A DNA stretch of 64,000 nucleotides from Arion vulgaris. Its lineage: Eukaryota > Mollusca > Gastropoda > Stylommatophora > Arionidae. Under the pieces are notes generated by a model. It did not search any database. It was not told the origin of the DNA and worked only from the letters and a program-made list of their open reading frames with translations. Where the stretch lies: positions 65,779,152 through 65,843,151 of the forward strand of contig CM036756.1 in the NCBI GenBank assembly GCA_020796225.1. Reading direction: 5' to 3'. Positions 44,895 to 54,904 of the stretch are shown one piece after another (the first letter of the stretch is position 1; each line of letters starts with the position of its first letter). The position numbers and the translations under genes are program-made.

Positions 44895-45480
44895 CCGTTA
44901 CGAAAATTCGTTATTTAGTTTTAATGGCGAAACACTTATAAACAAAGTACTATAGTTTTACAAAATACAAAAACAATACATAGCAACGTTTTGACCAAAA
45001 GGTCTTTATCAAGCAAATTTTAGTTTTAAAGCTGCAGAACTTGCAGCTCCATTTTTTTTAACTGTTAAAAGCTGATGTTTCTTTGACAATTCGTAGCATA
45101 ATTTCTTTTTTAACATTTCCATTGCAATCAAAACTGCTACCCAAATAGATGAACTGCTCCGTTATTTTTATCATTTTAGATTCCAAGGTGATATCTGCAT
45201 TACTTTTCATAGGTGTCTTCATTATATTTGTCTTTTCATAGCTTATCTTCAGTCCAACTTCTGATGTTATAAATGGCAGGTTGTCTGTTTTTCCGTGCAT
45301 GTCTTTGTTGCTTTTACATAACAAGACAATATCATCTGCAAAATCGAAATTGTCTAGTTTACTATTTTCTACCCAATCGGTGCCAGTTTCACCCCTGCAT
45401 TTTCTCATGACCCAGTCAATAGACACTCCAAACAATAGTGGAGACTTGCTTTTCTCAAGCTTAATGTATGACCCATTTGA
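44895..45480 (-). mobile_element. LINE-C, catalytic-region copy split by a foldback piece
   Basis: Minus-strand frame 45058-45435 reads FGVSIDWVMRKCRGETGTDW, LDNFDFADDIVLLCKSNKDM with the FADD box, EVGLKISYEKTNIMK, then EQFIYLGSSFDCNGNVKKEI. It covers the palm and thumb of the reverse transcriptase, upstream of the segment in the 44256 copy. A 94-bp foldback-family piece (44925-45018) interrupts its 3' part. Two adjacent LINE-C copies thus retain different halves. Confidence 0.87.
44925..45018 (+). mobile_element. Foldback-family unit, 94 bp, with TSD
   Basis: TSD TTTAGTTTTAA (44914-44924 and 45019-45029) within a LINE-C. It runs from TGGCGAAACACTTATAAAC to GGTCTTTATCAAGCAAA and so shows what a minimal mobile unit of this family looks like. 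Confidence 0.85.
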
Positions 45481-45592
45481 CCCAACGTTAAGAACTTAAA
45501 AGGCTAGGGTTATTTTATTTTGTATGGGCTCTTTCTGCTCTTTACTGTGTGCTCTATCTGTACTTTACTGTGGTGTTTTACTTTCCTACAGA

Positions 45593-45880
45593 GAGCCGCA
45601 GTAGTGTAGTTGTTAGTGAACTCACTTCTTAGGCTAGTGGTCCAGGTTCAATTCCACAATGAGTGTAGAATATTTTTCCGACCGTAACAGCTCTCAGGTC
45701 GACTTAGTCTCAATTGGGTACTAGTAAAATCACTGGGAAGTAAAGACGGCCGACGTACAGTCTCAATTGGGTACTAGTAAAATCACTGGGAAGTAAAGAC
45801 GGCCGACGTAATGTCGACCACATGACCTATCGTGTACCGATGGTCAATGAAAAATACGAACCTAACAATATATTACCTAA
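45593..45880 (+). mobile_element. SINE-E, tRNA-derived, internal duplication
   Basis: The head has A-box-like TAGTGTAGTTG and B box GGTTCAATTCC, then a body ending TGAAAAATACGAACCTAAC, shared with 63385. A 53-bp segment (TCTCAATTGGGTACTAGTAA and on) is duplicated exactly or nearly so at 45706-45811. Confidence 0.82.
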
Positions 45881-45896
45881 TATGTCTCGAGGTATA

Positions 45897-45985
45897 CCTC
45901 CTACATCAGTCGAATCTTACGACATACCTTGTAGGTCGCTGTGTTACTATTTTTTTGCTCCTCTAGCGAGTCCCAGCATCACATG
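45897..45985 (-). mobile_element. SINE-A head fragment
   Basis: ACATCAGTCGAATCTTACGA, CTTGTAGGTCGCTGTGTTAC, then GCGAGTCCCAGCATCACATG: the conserved SINE-A head only. Confidence 0.75.
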
Positions 45986-46490
45986 GGAGATTCCTGCATA
46001 TAAGTTTATAATTTAAATTATTGCATAACACTTTTTGTTGAATGCAACATTTTTTTAAATAAACGTTGAAAATCTATATGTCTAGTTGCTGTATTTTAAG
46101 TTTGTACAGTCAGTCTTTGTTTGAAAAGAGACCGTAGAACTCTAAACTCATAGAATTTATTGTTTGTATAATTGAGCATTTGAGGTTTTTAGATGACACA
46201 GTCACCTAAAGTCACCTTGATATGGTTGTTTCATGTATTCATTGCCTGACAATGAACAGTATGTTGAAATGAAGCAGGCATGAGCATGTTGGATATCTAG
46301 TGTTTTTTTAATCATTTACCTCTCATAGTTTATTTCTTTTAACTTCTATTGATCCTGCGATACTTAATAATAGTGTGGTAATACAGTTTGAATGCCTTTA
46401 GAGGAATAAACTAACTTGAAACTGCAGACGGTGAGTTTTTTAAATATTATTTTGTATGAAAAAATAACATAAAAAGAGTGTTTGAATAAA
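45986..46490. other. Unassigned AT-rich sequence
   Basis: Nothing I can name. Confidence 0.4.
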
Positions 46491-46494
46491 CTCT

Positions 46495-46680
46495 TGAAAA
46501 CGGCAATAGCGTAGTGGTTAGGGCAGTTGCTTTGTATGTGCGCAGTCTCATCTAGGATCAAATCCCACAGCGCCGTTATGGTGGGTTTTTTTCCGAGCGT
46601 AACTTACTTCTCTGAGAAAGACTCAACTTTAATTGAACTCAAGCAGAGAATTATTGAGAAACTACAAGACAGACTTTTAG
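46495..46680 (+). mobile_element. SINE-F, tRNA-type head
   Basis: A-box-like TAGCGTAGTGGTTAGG and B-box-like GGATCAAATCC, then TTTTTTCCGAGCGTAAC. A single copy in the window; ends undefined. The non-tRNA body argues against an intact tRNA gene. Confidence 0.6.
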
Positions 46681-47040
46681 GCAACAAGATATAGACACTA
46701 AAATGTTAGTAAGGTATGAGAATAATAATTTGAACGGTTTTGTAACAATTCTTAGAAATAACACTGTTGATTCATTTGGACCAGTCCTGCCCAACGTTTT
46801 TATATATTGGGGCTCATCTAACTGATGGTTGTGGAGGTGCGGGCGCCATGTGATGATTACAATATTACTATAACTTTTAAAAACACGAGTAATGTTAAAA
46901 TATTTGAGATGCAGACGCTTTCTCCAGTGAAAAATGCAACGGGCGTGGCAAAGGGAAAGTTACAAAAGAAAACAAGGTAGCAAAAGCGGGAAGATCGTGT
47001 TCATGGAAGAGATACGAGAAACATAAAAATAGTTTCAGTT
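46681..47040. other. Unassigned sequence
   Basis: Nothing firm. Confidence 0.4.
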
Positions 47041-47670
47041 TCAGTTTGGAATATCTTTATTGTACTCCGGATATGTCCATAGGTGCTCCGATCTCCTTCG
47101 CAATATCTCCAACAGCGTCGAGCGACTGAGCATAACAATTCGATTTTGATTGATAAGCCTACTCGTATACCTGTTGTACCGTTCTTTTCTTGCGACACCA
47201 ATCTTCAAACCCAGCTCCCGCAATCTGTTAGTTGACGTGGATTGGTTTAGATGAAAATCTTCTCTGCGGTCATGCTCTATGAGGGTGCTCAAATTGTCAG
47301 CTCTGTCCATTGGCTGTTCCTCTGATATAGCGGCAGAGCCAACCAGTATGGCTGCTCGCCCATTGCCAACGATACCTATGTGCCCCGGAACGAAGACAAG
47401 TGTAATTCTGCAAATTGATGACGCCTGCAGTGATTCAGTCTATTGCCTGCGCATCGAACCGGCCTCCACCTTTCGGATCATACTCAATGAGTCACTCAGA
47501 ATGCACGCATGAGTGTAGTTTTGTGACTCCAGCAAGAGTAATGCATTGGTCATCGCCAGTACCTCCATTGTCAGACTGCTTGTTGTCATACTAAATGCAC
47601 CAATGGCTTCTTTGACCATTCTACCACACGAGCTTGCAGAGAAGGCTTATGCGGACTTTTCGTGACAAAC
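47041..47670 (-). pseudogene. LINE-I RNase H domain, near-intact
   Basis: One minus-strand frame with a single stop (near 47440). From upstream: GAFSMTTSSLTMEVLAMTNA with the second catalytic Glu, then ACILSDSLSMIRKVEAG with the third catalytic Asp, ITLVFVPGHIGIVGNGRAAI, where the usual final Asp of the GN-RAD motif is Ala, then the tail RADNLSTLIEHDRRE. RNase H would remove element RNA after reverse transcription; this is typical of I-group LINEs. The first catalytic Asp and the polymerase are outside the fragment. Dead copy. Confidence 0.82.
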
Positions 47671-47892
47671 TCGTTTTCCTGTATTGTTGTTGTTGAAACC
47701 CTCAGGAATTAAGAGTTTTCAATTTTTTCCTATATTGCGCGGGGAGAAAACCCCTTTGGTGGGGGCTTTCTTGCAGACCCATAAACCTTAGGCGTATAGT
47801 GTTATGTTTAGTGTTGCGGATTAACGATAAGGTCGGCAAAGTAAAAAAAGCACCATAAATGTGTTACAGGTTGGACAGCGATGATTTGGACC

Positions 47893-48282
47893 ATCCTGGA
47901 CGCTAATGTCACTGGACACATTGATGTCACTGACACATGTCAATGGACACTGATGTCACTGGACACTGATGTCACTGGACCCATGTCATTGGACACTGAT
48001 GTCACTGGACACTCATGTCACTGGACACTCATGTCACTGGACACTGATGTCACTGGACATTGATGTCACTGGACATTGATGTCACTGGACATTGATGTCA
48101 CTGGACACTCATGTCACTGGACACTCATGTCACTGAACACTCATGTCACTGGACACTCATGTCACTGGACACTGATGTCACTGGACACTCATGTCACTGG
48201 ACACTCATGTCACTGAACACTCATGTCACTGGACACTCATGTCACTGGACACTCATGTCACTGGACACTCATGTCACTGAAC
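47893..48282. repeat. 16-bp tandem array, ~24 copies
   Basis: Unit TGATGTCACTGGACAC with TCATGTCACTGGACAC and TGATGTCACTGGACAT variants. Confidence 0.95.
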
Positions 48283-48341
48283 ACGGATGAGTTAGAGAGA
48301 TATTTATTGCATAAATAACTGAGTTTGGTCATCAAATCTAT

Positions 48342-48985
48342 GACAATAACTGGTTCGGTTTCGAAAAGGAGTTTAGATACCGTCCCTATGACAACAACTG
48401 GTTCGGTTTAGAAAAGGAATTTCTCCTTCTTTGCGTTCGTTCTTTACGACCAATTTTAATTACTCTCTGTGATATGTTTGATCTTTACCAAGAACGCGTA
48501 TACGTTGCACATTGGTTTGGTAGGCCCTAAACGCATAGACTTCTACACGTTTAGAACATGTGCATCCGATTTCATCAAACCTCCTTGGTCGCCTCTTACG
48601 ACATGCGTGGCAGGTAACAGTGGTTCTATTCTTTACACCCCAAATTTGGGCCCCGGTAACCACTCGGGCGGAAAAGGAGTTTAGATACCTTCCCTATGAC
48701 AACAACTGGTTCGGTTTAGGAAAGGAGTTTAGATACCTTCACTATGACAACAACTGGTTCGGTTTAGGAAAGAAGTCTAGATACCATCACTATGACAACA
48801 ACTGGTTCGGTTTAGGAAAGAAGTCTAGATACCATCACTATGACAACAACTGGTTCGGTTTATGAAAGGAGTCTAGATACCTTCCCTATGACAACAACTG
48901 GTTCGATTTATGAAAGGAGTCTAGATACCTTCCCTATGACAACAACTGGTTCGGTTTATGAAAGAAGTCTAGATACCTTCCCTAT
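48342..48985. repeat. 48-bp tandem array, ~8 copies, split by SINE-D
   Basis: Unit AGGAGTTTAGATACCTTCCC, then TATGACAACAACTGGTTCGG and TTT. SINE-D (48424-48670) interrupts one unit. Confidence 0.93.
48424..48670 (-). mobile_element. SINE-D inside the 48-bp array
   Basis: TSD GAAAAGGAATTT versus GAAAAGGAGTTT (48412-48423 and 48671-48682). Full-length minus-strand SINE-D. Confidence 0.93.
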
Positions 48986-49484
48986 GAATCAATTAAATGC
49001 TCAGTCACTGGTAATTGCTATCAACAATGCAGTTATGTGACACAAATTATCAAGGGATTAACGTGTTGCGCAATGTTAACATCCATGCTTCAGTGATGAG
49101 TAACTTCAATGTGTTCAGACACGGATTATAGACATTGTTTCAAATGTCATCTGTATACACTACACCGCCCAACACAAGAACCTAGTTTTAATCATAACAG
49201 TTTTTTTAATACCCGAAATCACTGACATGTTTTTTCATCATATAATCGGTCTACAAGTTTTTGTTTTTCAGTTAGTGGACTTCGTCATGAATGATTTACA
49301 AATTGATTGTAACAAAGAAATTTTGTAGCTTACAAAATTGATTGAAACTTGCTGGTTCGACTGGGATTAGATCGTTAGCAAAATAGAACTTTTGAACAGA
49401 AATCAGTGTTGATATGTGGGACGACATTGTTTTACATCATTCTGACAAGTTAGAGACAACAGAACCTATAGTGCTGCATAAACA
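48986..49484. other. Unassigned AT-rich sequence
   Basis: Nothing I can name. Confidence 0.4.
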
Positions 49485-49616
49485 AATTCAATATCATCGT
49501 TTTGTACAATACTCTAAGCAGGTGGGCATACCATTTGTGAGGAGATGGACAGAGATATATGAGATAAAAACCACGCGTGCAATGAAGTCAATCCTTTATT
49601 CAGAGTTTGTTTTTAA
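49485..49616 (+). mobile_element. SINE-C copy, 5'-truncated
   Basis: ACAATACTCTAAGCAGGTGG through GCAATGAAGTCAATCCTTTA, the SINE-C body and 3' end. A 52-bp tandem array begins immediately after. Confidence 0.82.
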
Positions 49617-49619
49617 TTG

Positions 49620-50712
49620 ACTTCTTTCAAGGGAATTGTCACAAAACATCACACTCATACTTCACATGTTTTTTTTTGAAGGAATTGTCACAAAACATCA
49701 CACTCATACTTCACATGTTTTTTTCTTTGAAGGGAATTGTCACAAAACATCACACTCATACTTCACATGTTTTTTCTTTGAAGGGAATTGTCACAAAACA
49801 TCACACTCATACTTCACATGTTTTTCTTTGAAGGAATTGTCACAAAACATCACACTCATACTTCACATGTTTTTTTCTTTGAAGGGAATTGTCACAAAAC
49901 ATCACACTCATACTTCACATGTTTTTTCTTTGAAGGGAATTGTCACAAAACATCACACTCATACTTCACATGTTTTTTCTTTGAAGGGAATTGTCACAAA
50001 ACATCACACTCATACTTCACATGTTTTTTCTTTGAAGGGAATTGTCACAAAACATCACACTCATACTTCACATGTTTTTTTCTTTGAAGGGAATTGTCAC
50101 AAAACATCACACTCATACTTCACATGTTTTTTCTTTGAAGGGAATTGTCACAAAACATCACACTCATACTTCACATGTTTTTTTCTTTGAAGGGAATTGT
50201 CACAAAACATCACACTCATACTTCACATGTTTTTTCTTTCAAGGGAATTGTCACAAAACATCACACTCATACTTCACATGTTTTTTCTTTCAAGGGAATT
50301 GTCACAAAACATCATACTCATATTTCACATGTTTTTTTTCTTTCAAGGGAATTGTCACAAAACATCATACTCATATTTCACATGTTTTTTTCTTTCAAGG
50401 GAATTGTCACAAAACATCACACTCATACTTCACATGTTTTTTTCTTTCAAGGGAATTGTCACAAAACATCACACTCATACTTCACATGTTTTTTTCTTTG
50501 AAGGGAATTGTCACAAAACATCACACTCATACTTCACATGTTTTTTTCTTTGAAGGGAATTGTCACAAAACATCACACTCATACTTCACATGTTTTTTTC
50601 TTTCAAGGGAATTGTCACAAAACATCACACTCATACTTCACATGTTTTTTTCTTTCAAGGGAATTGTCACAAAACATCACACTCATATTTCACATGTTTT
50701 TTTCTTTCAAGG
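49620..50712. repeat. ~52-bp tandem array, ~21 copies
   Basis: Unit GGGAATTGTCACAAAACATC, then ACACTCATACTTCACATG and a T tract of 5-9 with CTTT(G/C)AA. Long open frames (up to 251 codons) switch frame as the T tract length changes; they are shadows. Confidence 0.95.
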
Positions 50713-51144
50713 ATTACTATCTGACTTTAGTTTTACAAAAGAAGATTGTCTGTGCATATTCTTGGTAGCAATGTGCGCCATATGTACACGTAGATAGGTC
50801 CATTATATCTGTACCTAACAGAGGGGTATTCTCCTGTGGGTGGTTTTTATAGTATCTCTCACCCTTATTGTTATTATTACGGTTTATATTCGACTCGTAA
50901 CGTTACATGTTACCTAGGATCGGCAAGAAATATCTTTATACCGTTCTATTCTTGGCATCTCATTCAATATCTTCTGTTGAATTGAATCCGATATTTTACG
51001 CCTCGCTCAGTAAAGTTATTTTTATGCGTTCTTTCTTTCTTGAGCTTTTTCCTCCCACTTCAACGTCTTCTTTGTAACTCTTTGATCATTTCTTCAGAGA
51101 GTAAACTCAAATTACTTCTTCTCTTTTTTAACAACAGTTATTAC

Positions 51145-51212
51145 CAGGGGGGGCTCGTCATTAAGGGCCAGTGGGGCCAGACCCCACCAAAAATGACCAC
51201 GAGCCGCCACTG
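51145..51212. mobile_element. hAT-type mini-MITE, 68 bp
   Basis: The exact 8-bp TSD GTTATTAC (51137-51144 and 51213-51220) flanks a 68-bp element with GGCTCGTCATTAAGGGCCAG and GACCACGAGCCGCCACTG. It retains both terminal regions of the 164-166-bp family but almost no interior. Confidence 0.92.
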
Positions 51213-51270
51213 GTTATTACCGTTGGATTCCTAGACATTTATCTGAATTCATCACATCTGAATTCGTTCC

Positions 51271-51528
51271 GCCCGTATGTTTCTCGGAGCTCGCAAGGGG
51301 AACAAATAATATTATCACTGTGACCTACAAGGCATGTCGTAAGAGGCGACTGAGGTAGGGGCTTAGGGAAGTTACCCAAGTAACTAAAACGTATCGCAGA
51401 AATTGGATGTGCTGACCTACGTGTAGGCGAACAACTAGCACAGCGTACAATCACTCTTAGGCTCGGATCACATACAAATCACACAGAGTGGTTAACAAAT
51501 GGTCGATATGGAGCTTTCAAAGAAGAAG
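51271..51528 (+). mobile_element. SINE-A copy, full length
   Basis: Exact 11-bp TSD GAATTCGTTCC (51260-51270 and 51529-51539). Plus strand, 258 bp, tail AAAGAAGAA. Confidence 0.93.
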
Positions 51529-51599
51529 AATTCGTTCCATTTTATTCTCAGACATCTATTTTCAAATGTATTCAAATTACTTTCTTCACCCGTACACTA

Positions 51600-52160
51600 A
51601 CGTTATAACAAGTATACTAATAAAGGAGTTTCAAGAGGGCATGATCGCACGTGTACTTGATGAAGAGGAGCTGTCGGAAGCCTTCCATGTCACCAAGGAC
51701 GTCAAACATGGCTGTGTACTGGCACCAACACTCTTCAGCATGATGTTTGCTGCCATTCTCACGGATGTCTTTTGGGAAGGCGACGAACATGGGGTAAAGA
51801 TTAGATACAGGACAGACGGTAATCTATTCAATCTTCGGAGGTTAAAATCCTCCACCAAGGTAAAAGAATCAACTATCTCAAACCTGTTGTTTGCTGATGA
51901 CTGCGCCCTGGCTACCAACTCTGAGGAAGAAATGCAGACTTGCATGGACAAGTTCTCAATGGCCTGTGATAAGTTTGGCCTCACCATTAACACCAAAAAA
52001 CAGAGGTCATGTTTCAGCCCGCAAAGATCCCAAGCGTCAACACCCTGTTGCAGAAGGCCCAAATTAGATGGGTCGGTCACATTGCTCGAATGCCTGATAA
52101 ACACATCCCAAAACAGTTGATGTATGGCGAACTTGAAGGGGGCAGACGTTCAGTAATATC
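51600..52160 (+). mobile_element. LINE-E reverse transcriptase, internally deleted
   Basis: Frame 51488-52120 reads FQEGMIARVLDEEELSEAFH, VKHGCVLAPTLFSMMF, IRYRTDGNLFNLRRL, NLLFADDCALATNSEEEMQT with the FADD box, and DKFGLTINTKK. A frame change then joins almost directly to TLLQKAQIRWVGHIARMPDK, the C-terminal region. In related elements a long stretch separates these motifs, so a segment is missing. 5'-truncated, no endonuclease. The family may be that of 9588, judging by polymerase type only. Confidence 0.85.
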
Positions 52161-52429
52161 AACATTGTATCCATAACTACCGTCATAATATGTGTTTTTA
52201 TAACTATTTGATAGCACACACACAAACAAACAAAAGAGTCCCTGATAGAGTTGAATTACCTAAAATGTTGAAAAATATAGTCTCATTGAAATTCTACAAC
52301 CAAGACACAATTTCATTCATACATCAACCAACCATAGGGTCTAGGCAATTGTCTCTTGAGTCTGCAGTGTCTAGTACTTAGGTGAAATATATAATTACCT
52401 GGTATGTTCTGCTGAGAGCGTTGAGAAAA

Positions 52430-53450
52430 TATTTTCCATAGTCATGTCCCCTTGTTTGTATTCCAGTCTACTGCAGACTTTCTCTTCAAGAGGGTTTTGA
52501 TCTCTAGAAAAGACAATGGTCGATAGATGTGTGCTTTATCACTACCGTCCTTTTAGCCAAGACATTGGCACTTTCATTACCTTCAATGTCACAGAGAGGT
52601 AGTTGTCTTTTTAGCCAAGACATCGGTATTTTCATTGACTTCAATGTCACAGGGAGGTGGTTGTATTTTTAGCCAAGACATCGGCACTTTCATTACCTTC
52701 AATGTCACAGGGAGATGGATTTCTTTTTAGCCAAGACATCGGTACTTTCATTACCTTCAATGTCACAGTGAGGTAGTTGTATTTTTAGCCAAGACATCGG
52801 CACTTTCATTACTTTCAATGTCACAGGGAGGTGGATTTCATTTTAGCCAAGACATCGGCACTTTCATTACTTTCAATGTCACAGGGAGGTGGATTTCTTT
52901 TTAGCCAAGACATCGGCACTTTCATTACCTTCAATGTCACAGTGAGGTGGTTGTATTTTTAGCCAAGACATCGGCACTTTCATTGCCTTCAATGTCACAG
53001 GGAGATGGATTTCTTTTTAGCCAAGACATCGGCACTTTCATTACTTTCAATGTCACAGTGAGGTGGTTGTATTTTTAGCCAAGACATGGGTACTTTCATT
53101 ACCTTCAATGCCATAGGGGGGTAGAATCCAATGCAGGTAAATGTCAACCTTTTTTTGACAACCGAGCCAGTTCTTTTTCAATGTTCTTTACTGTGCTGTC
53201 AGCGGATTTAACCTCCAGTTCTTGTAAATCTAGCAGTGAGCCTGTAAGAAAGACCATCTTCATGGCAGGTGCATGAAGCTTATTCACGTGGTGTGCTGCC
53301 ATTAGGAGTGCCTTAAGTTCTGCTTTGTAGTTGGAACATATTCGCTAGAGACACAGTAGTGACATATGGGTGTTTAATGTAAATTCCTGGCCCACTATTC
53401 ATGGTTGCCTCCATTACCGATAGTCTGTGTTAATTCTTGTCTCAGCTATC
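52430..53450 (-). pseudogene. LINE-I RNase H domain containing an internal tandem array
   Basis: On the minus strand from 53450: a DGS-like start, NSGPGIYIKHPYVTTVSLA, then CSNYKAELKALLMAAHHVNK (catalytic Glu), MKMVFLTGSLLDLQEL (the third catalytic Asp is Gly), a frameshift, VDIYLHWILPPYGIEGNE and S-HVLAKN. From 53115 to 52553 the GIEGNESADVLAK segment is repeated about ten times, and then the post-RNase H part follows (SRLEYKQGDMTMENIF). Related to 38580, which holds the same downstream region. Confidence 0.85.
52553..53115. repeat. 58-bp tandem array derived from RNase H coding sequence
   Basis: Unit (plus) TTAGCCAAGACATCGGCACT, TTCATTACCTTCAATGTCAC, AGGGAGGTGGATTTCTTT; spacing is about 58 bp (52553, 52611, 52669, 52727 and on). 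The minus strand of each unit encodes CDIEGNESADVLAK, the conserved last catalytic-Asp motif of RNase H, followed by a short linker. At 58 bp the array is not in one frame. Confidence 0.93.
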
Positions 53451-53480
53451 TTCTGGAAACATGAAGTGAAGATACTTCAT

Positions 53481-53850
53481 TGTTGATACTCTCATCACTA
53501 GATTATGCTCGGCGTCTTTGTTTGACAATTTAGAGATGAAGGTTGAAAAATGTAGTGTTACTGATTCTGTTTCCTAGCTGCCAATAGGTGATTTTTCTGG
53601 TATGAAGTTAGACGTATTCAAAATTATTTAAAAATAAAATGAGTGTTAAAACAAAATAATTGAAACTAAAAACATTAGAAAAGTGGAAGAATCAAAATAT
53701 TGGACCTGTTCTCAGCACAGTATGGTAGACGATCTTCAAGATATTTCTCAATGAATGTACTGTAAATAAACCGAAAAAACCAGCAATAGTTTTAATGGTT
53801 CATATTGACAAAGCAATCACTCCATCGCCGAAGTCAAAAAAAATAAATAG
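53481..53850. other. Unassigned AT-rich sequence
   Basis: Nothing I can name. Confidence 0.4.
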
Positions 53851-53862
53851 ACTAGTTAGTCT

Positions 53863-54114
53863 TCTTCTTCTTTGTGTTCGTTCTTTACGACCAATTTTAA
53901 TCACTCTTTGTGATATGTTTGATCTTTGCCAAGAACGTGTATACGTTGCACATTGGTTTGGTAGGCCTCTAAACGCATAGACTTCTACACGTTTCGGACA
54001 TGTGAATCCGATTTCAGCCAAACCTCCAGAGTCGCCTCTTACGACATGCGTGGCAGGTAACAGTAGTTCTATTCTTTACACCCCAAATGTGGGCCCCGGT
54101 AACCACTCGGGTGT
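53863..54114 (-). mobile_element. SINE-D, full length
   Basis: Exact 11-bp TSD CTAGTTAGTCT (53852-53862 and 54115-54125). Minus strand, 252 bp. Confidence 0.94.
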
Positions 54115-54125
54115 CTAGTTAGTCT

Positions 54126-54474
54126 AAGGAGGGTGCTTTTGTCTTTCTTGAACCAATGTGGTACATCCAGAGGATTTATCTTGAAGGCCAGTGGACTAGA
54201 TAATTACGGCATCCATACACGAGAGTAAATACAATCATATATAGATCGGCGTGAGCCTGTAGTCAGTCGTTCTTATCTCGTACCATTCCTGTGTGAAGTG
54301 AGATTTGTTTGTTTGTTTGTTTAGTATAGTGATTAAAGCCTCTTTAAGCCGAGGCACGCTCCTTTAACCTAAGGCGAACCTTTTATTGGTTATATCAGAA
54401 CGTGTAGGCCAACAAACATGAAAAATAAGAATTAATTCCTTTTGGAGAATTAACTCCAACGTCCAAGAAGACTT
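54126..54474. other. Unassigned sequence
   Basis: Contains a short (GTTT)n at 54308. Otherwise nothing recognised. Confidence 0.4.
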
Positions 54475-54690
54475 GCATTTAATTTAAATTTTTGTTGCGC
54501 ACTTTACCCGCATGGAAGTGACGTCACGCATTTAATTTGAATTTTTGTTGCGCACTTTACCCGCATGGAAGTGACGTCACGCATTTAATTTGAATTTTTG
54601 TTGCGCACTTTACCCGCATGGAAGTGACGTCACGCATTTAATTTGAATTTTTGTTGCGCACTTTACCCACATGGAAGTGACGTCACAAAC
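54475..54690. repeat. 53-bp tandem repeat, ~4 copies, each with TGACGTCA
   Basis: Unit GCATTTAATTTGAATTTTTG, TTGCGCACTTTACCCGCATG, GAAGTGACGTCAC. Each copy carries the perfect palindrome TGACGTCA (consensus CRE). No gene is identifiable next to it. Confidence 0.93.
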
Positions 54691-54904
54691 TTAAACGATA
54701 AAACCAGAACTCTCCGCAAAGATTTAATTCTATATTTTCGTCAGTTTGTATGGTCAATATGGAGAAATACTGAAACAAGTTTACTTTTCTACTTCTTCTC
54801 GTTTACGATCGGTTTCATATGCTCAAATTAGACAATCAGATGGGTTTCCTCTATGAAGTTACACAGAGTTCCTGGAGGAAACAAGTAAACAATATCTGAT
54901 ATCT

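Larger units (their letters stand above)
50865..51590 (-). mobile_element. LINE-C fragment carrying a MITE and a SINE-A
   Basis: Diverged LINE-C 3' region (CGTTACATGTTACCTAGGAT, then AACAACAGTTATTACC) interrupted by a 68-bp hAT MITE (51145-51212) and by a SINE-A (51271-51528). It resumes after 51528 with CAGACATCTATTTTCAAATG. Frames are broken. Confidence 0.82.

Noticed and set aside
46495..46570. tRNA gene
   Set aside because: A- and B-box-like motifs, but poor acceptor pairing and a SINE-like continuation.
46780..46860. hAT-like end resembling 9145 and 43472
   Set aside because: Short, diverged and one-sided; no TSD.
49607..50797. Overlapping 74-251-codon frames across the 52-bp array
   Set aside because: All are frame-switched translations of the repeat; T-tract length changes move the frame.
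52190..52381. 63-aa open frame after LINE-E
   Set aside because: No motif, not in LINE frame, length expected by chance.
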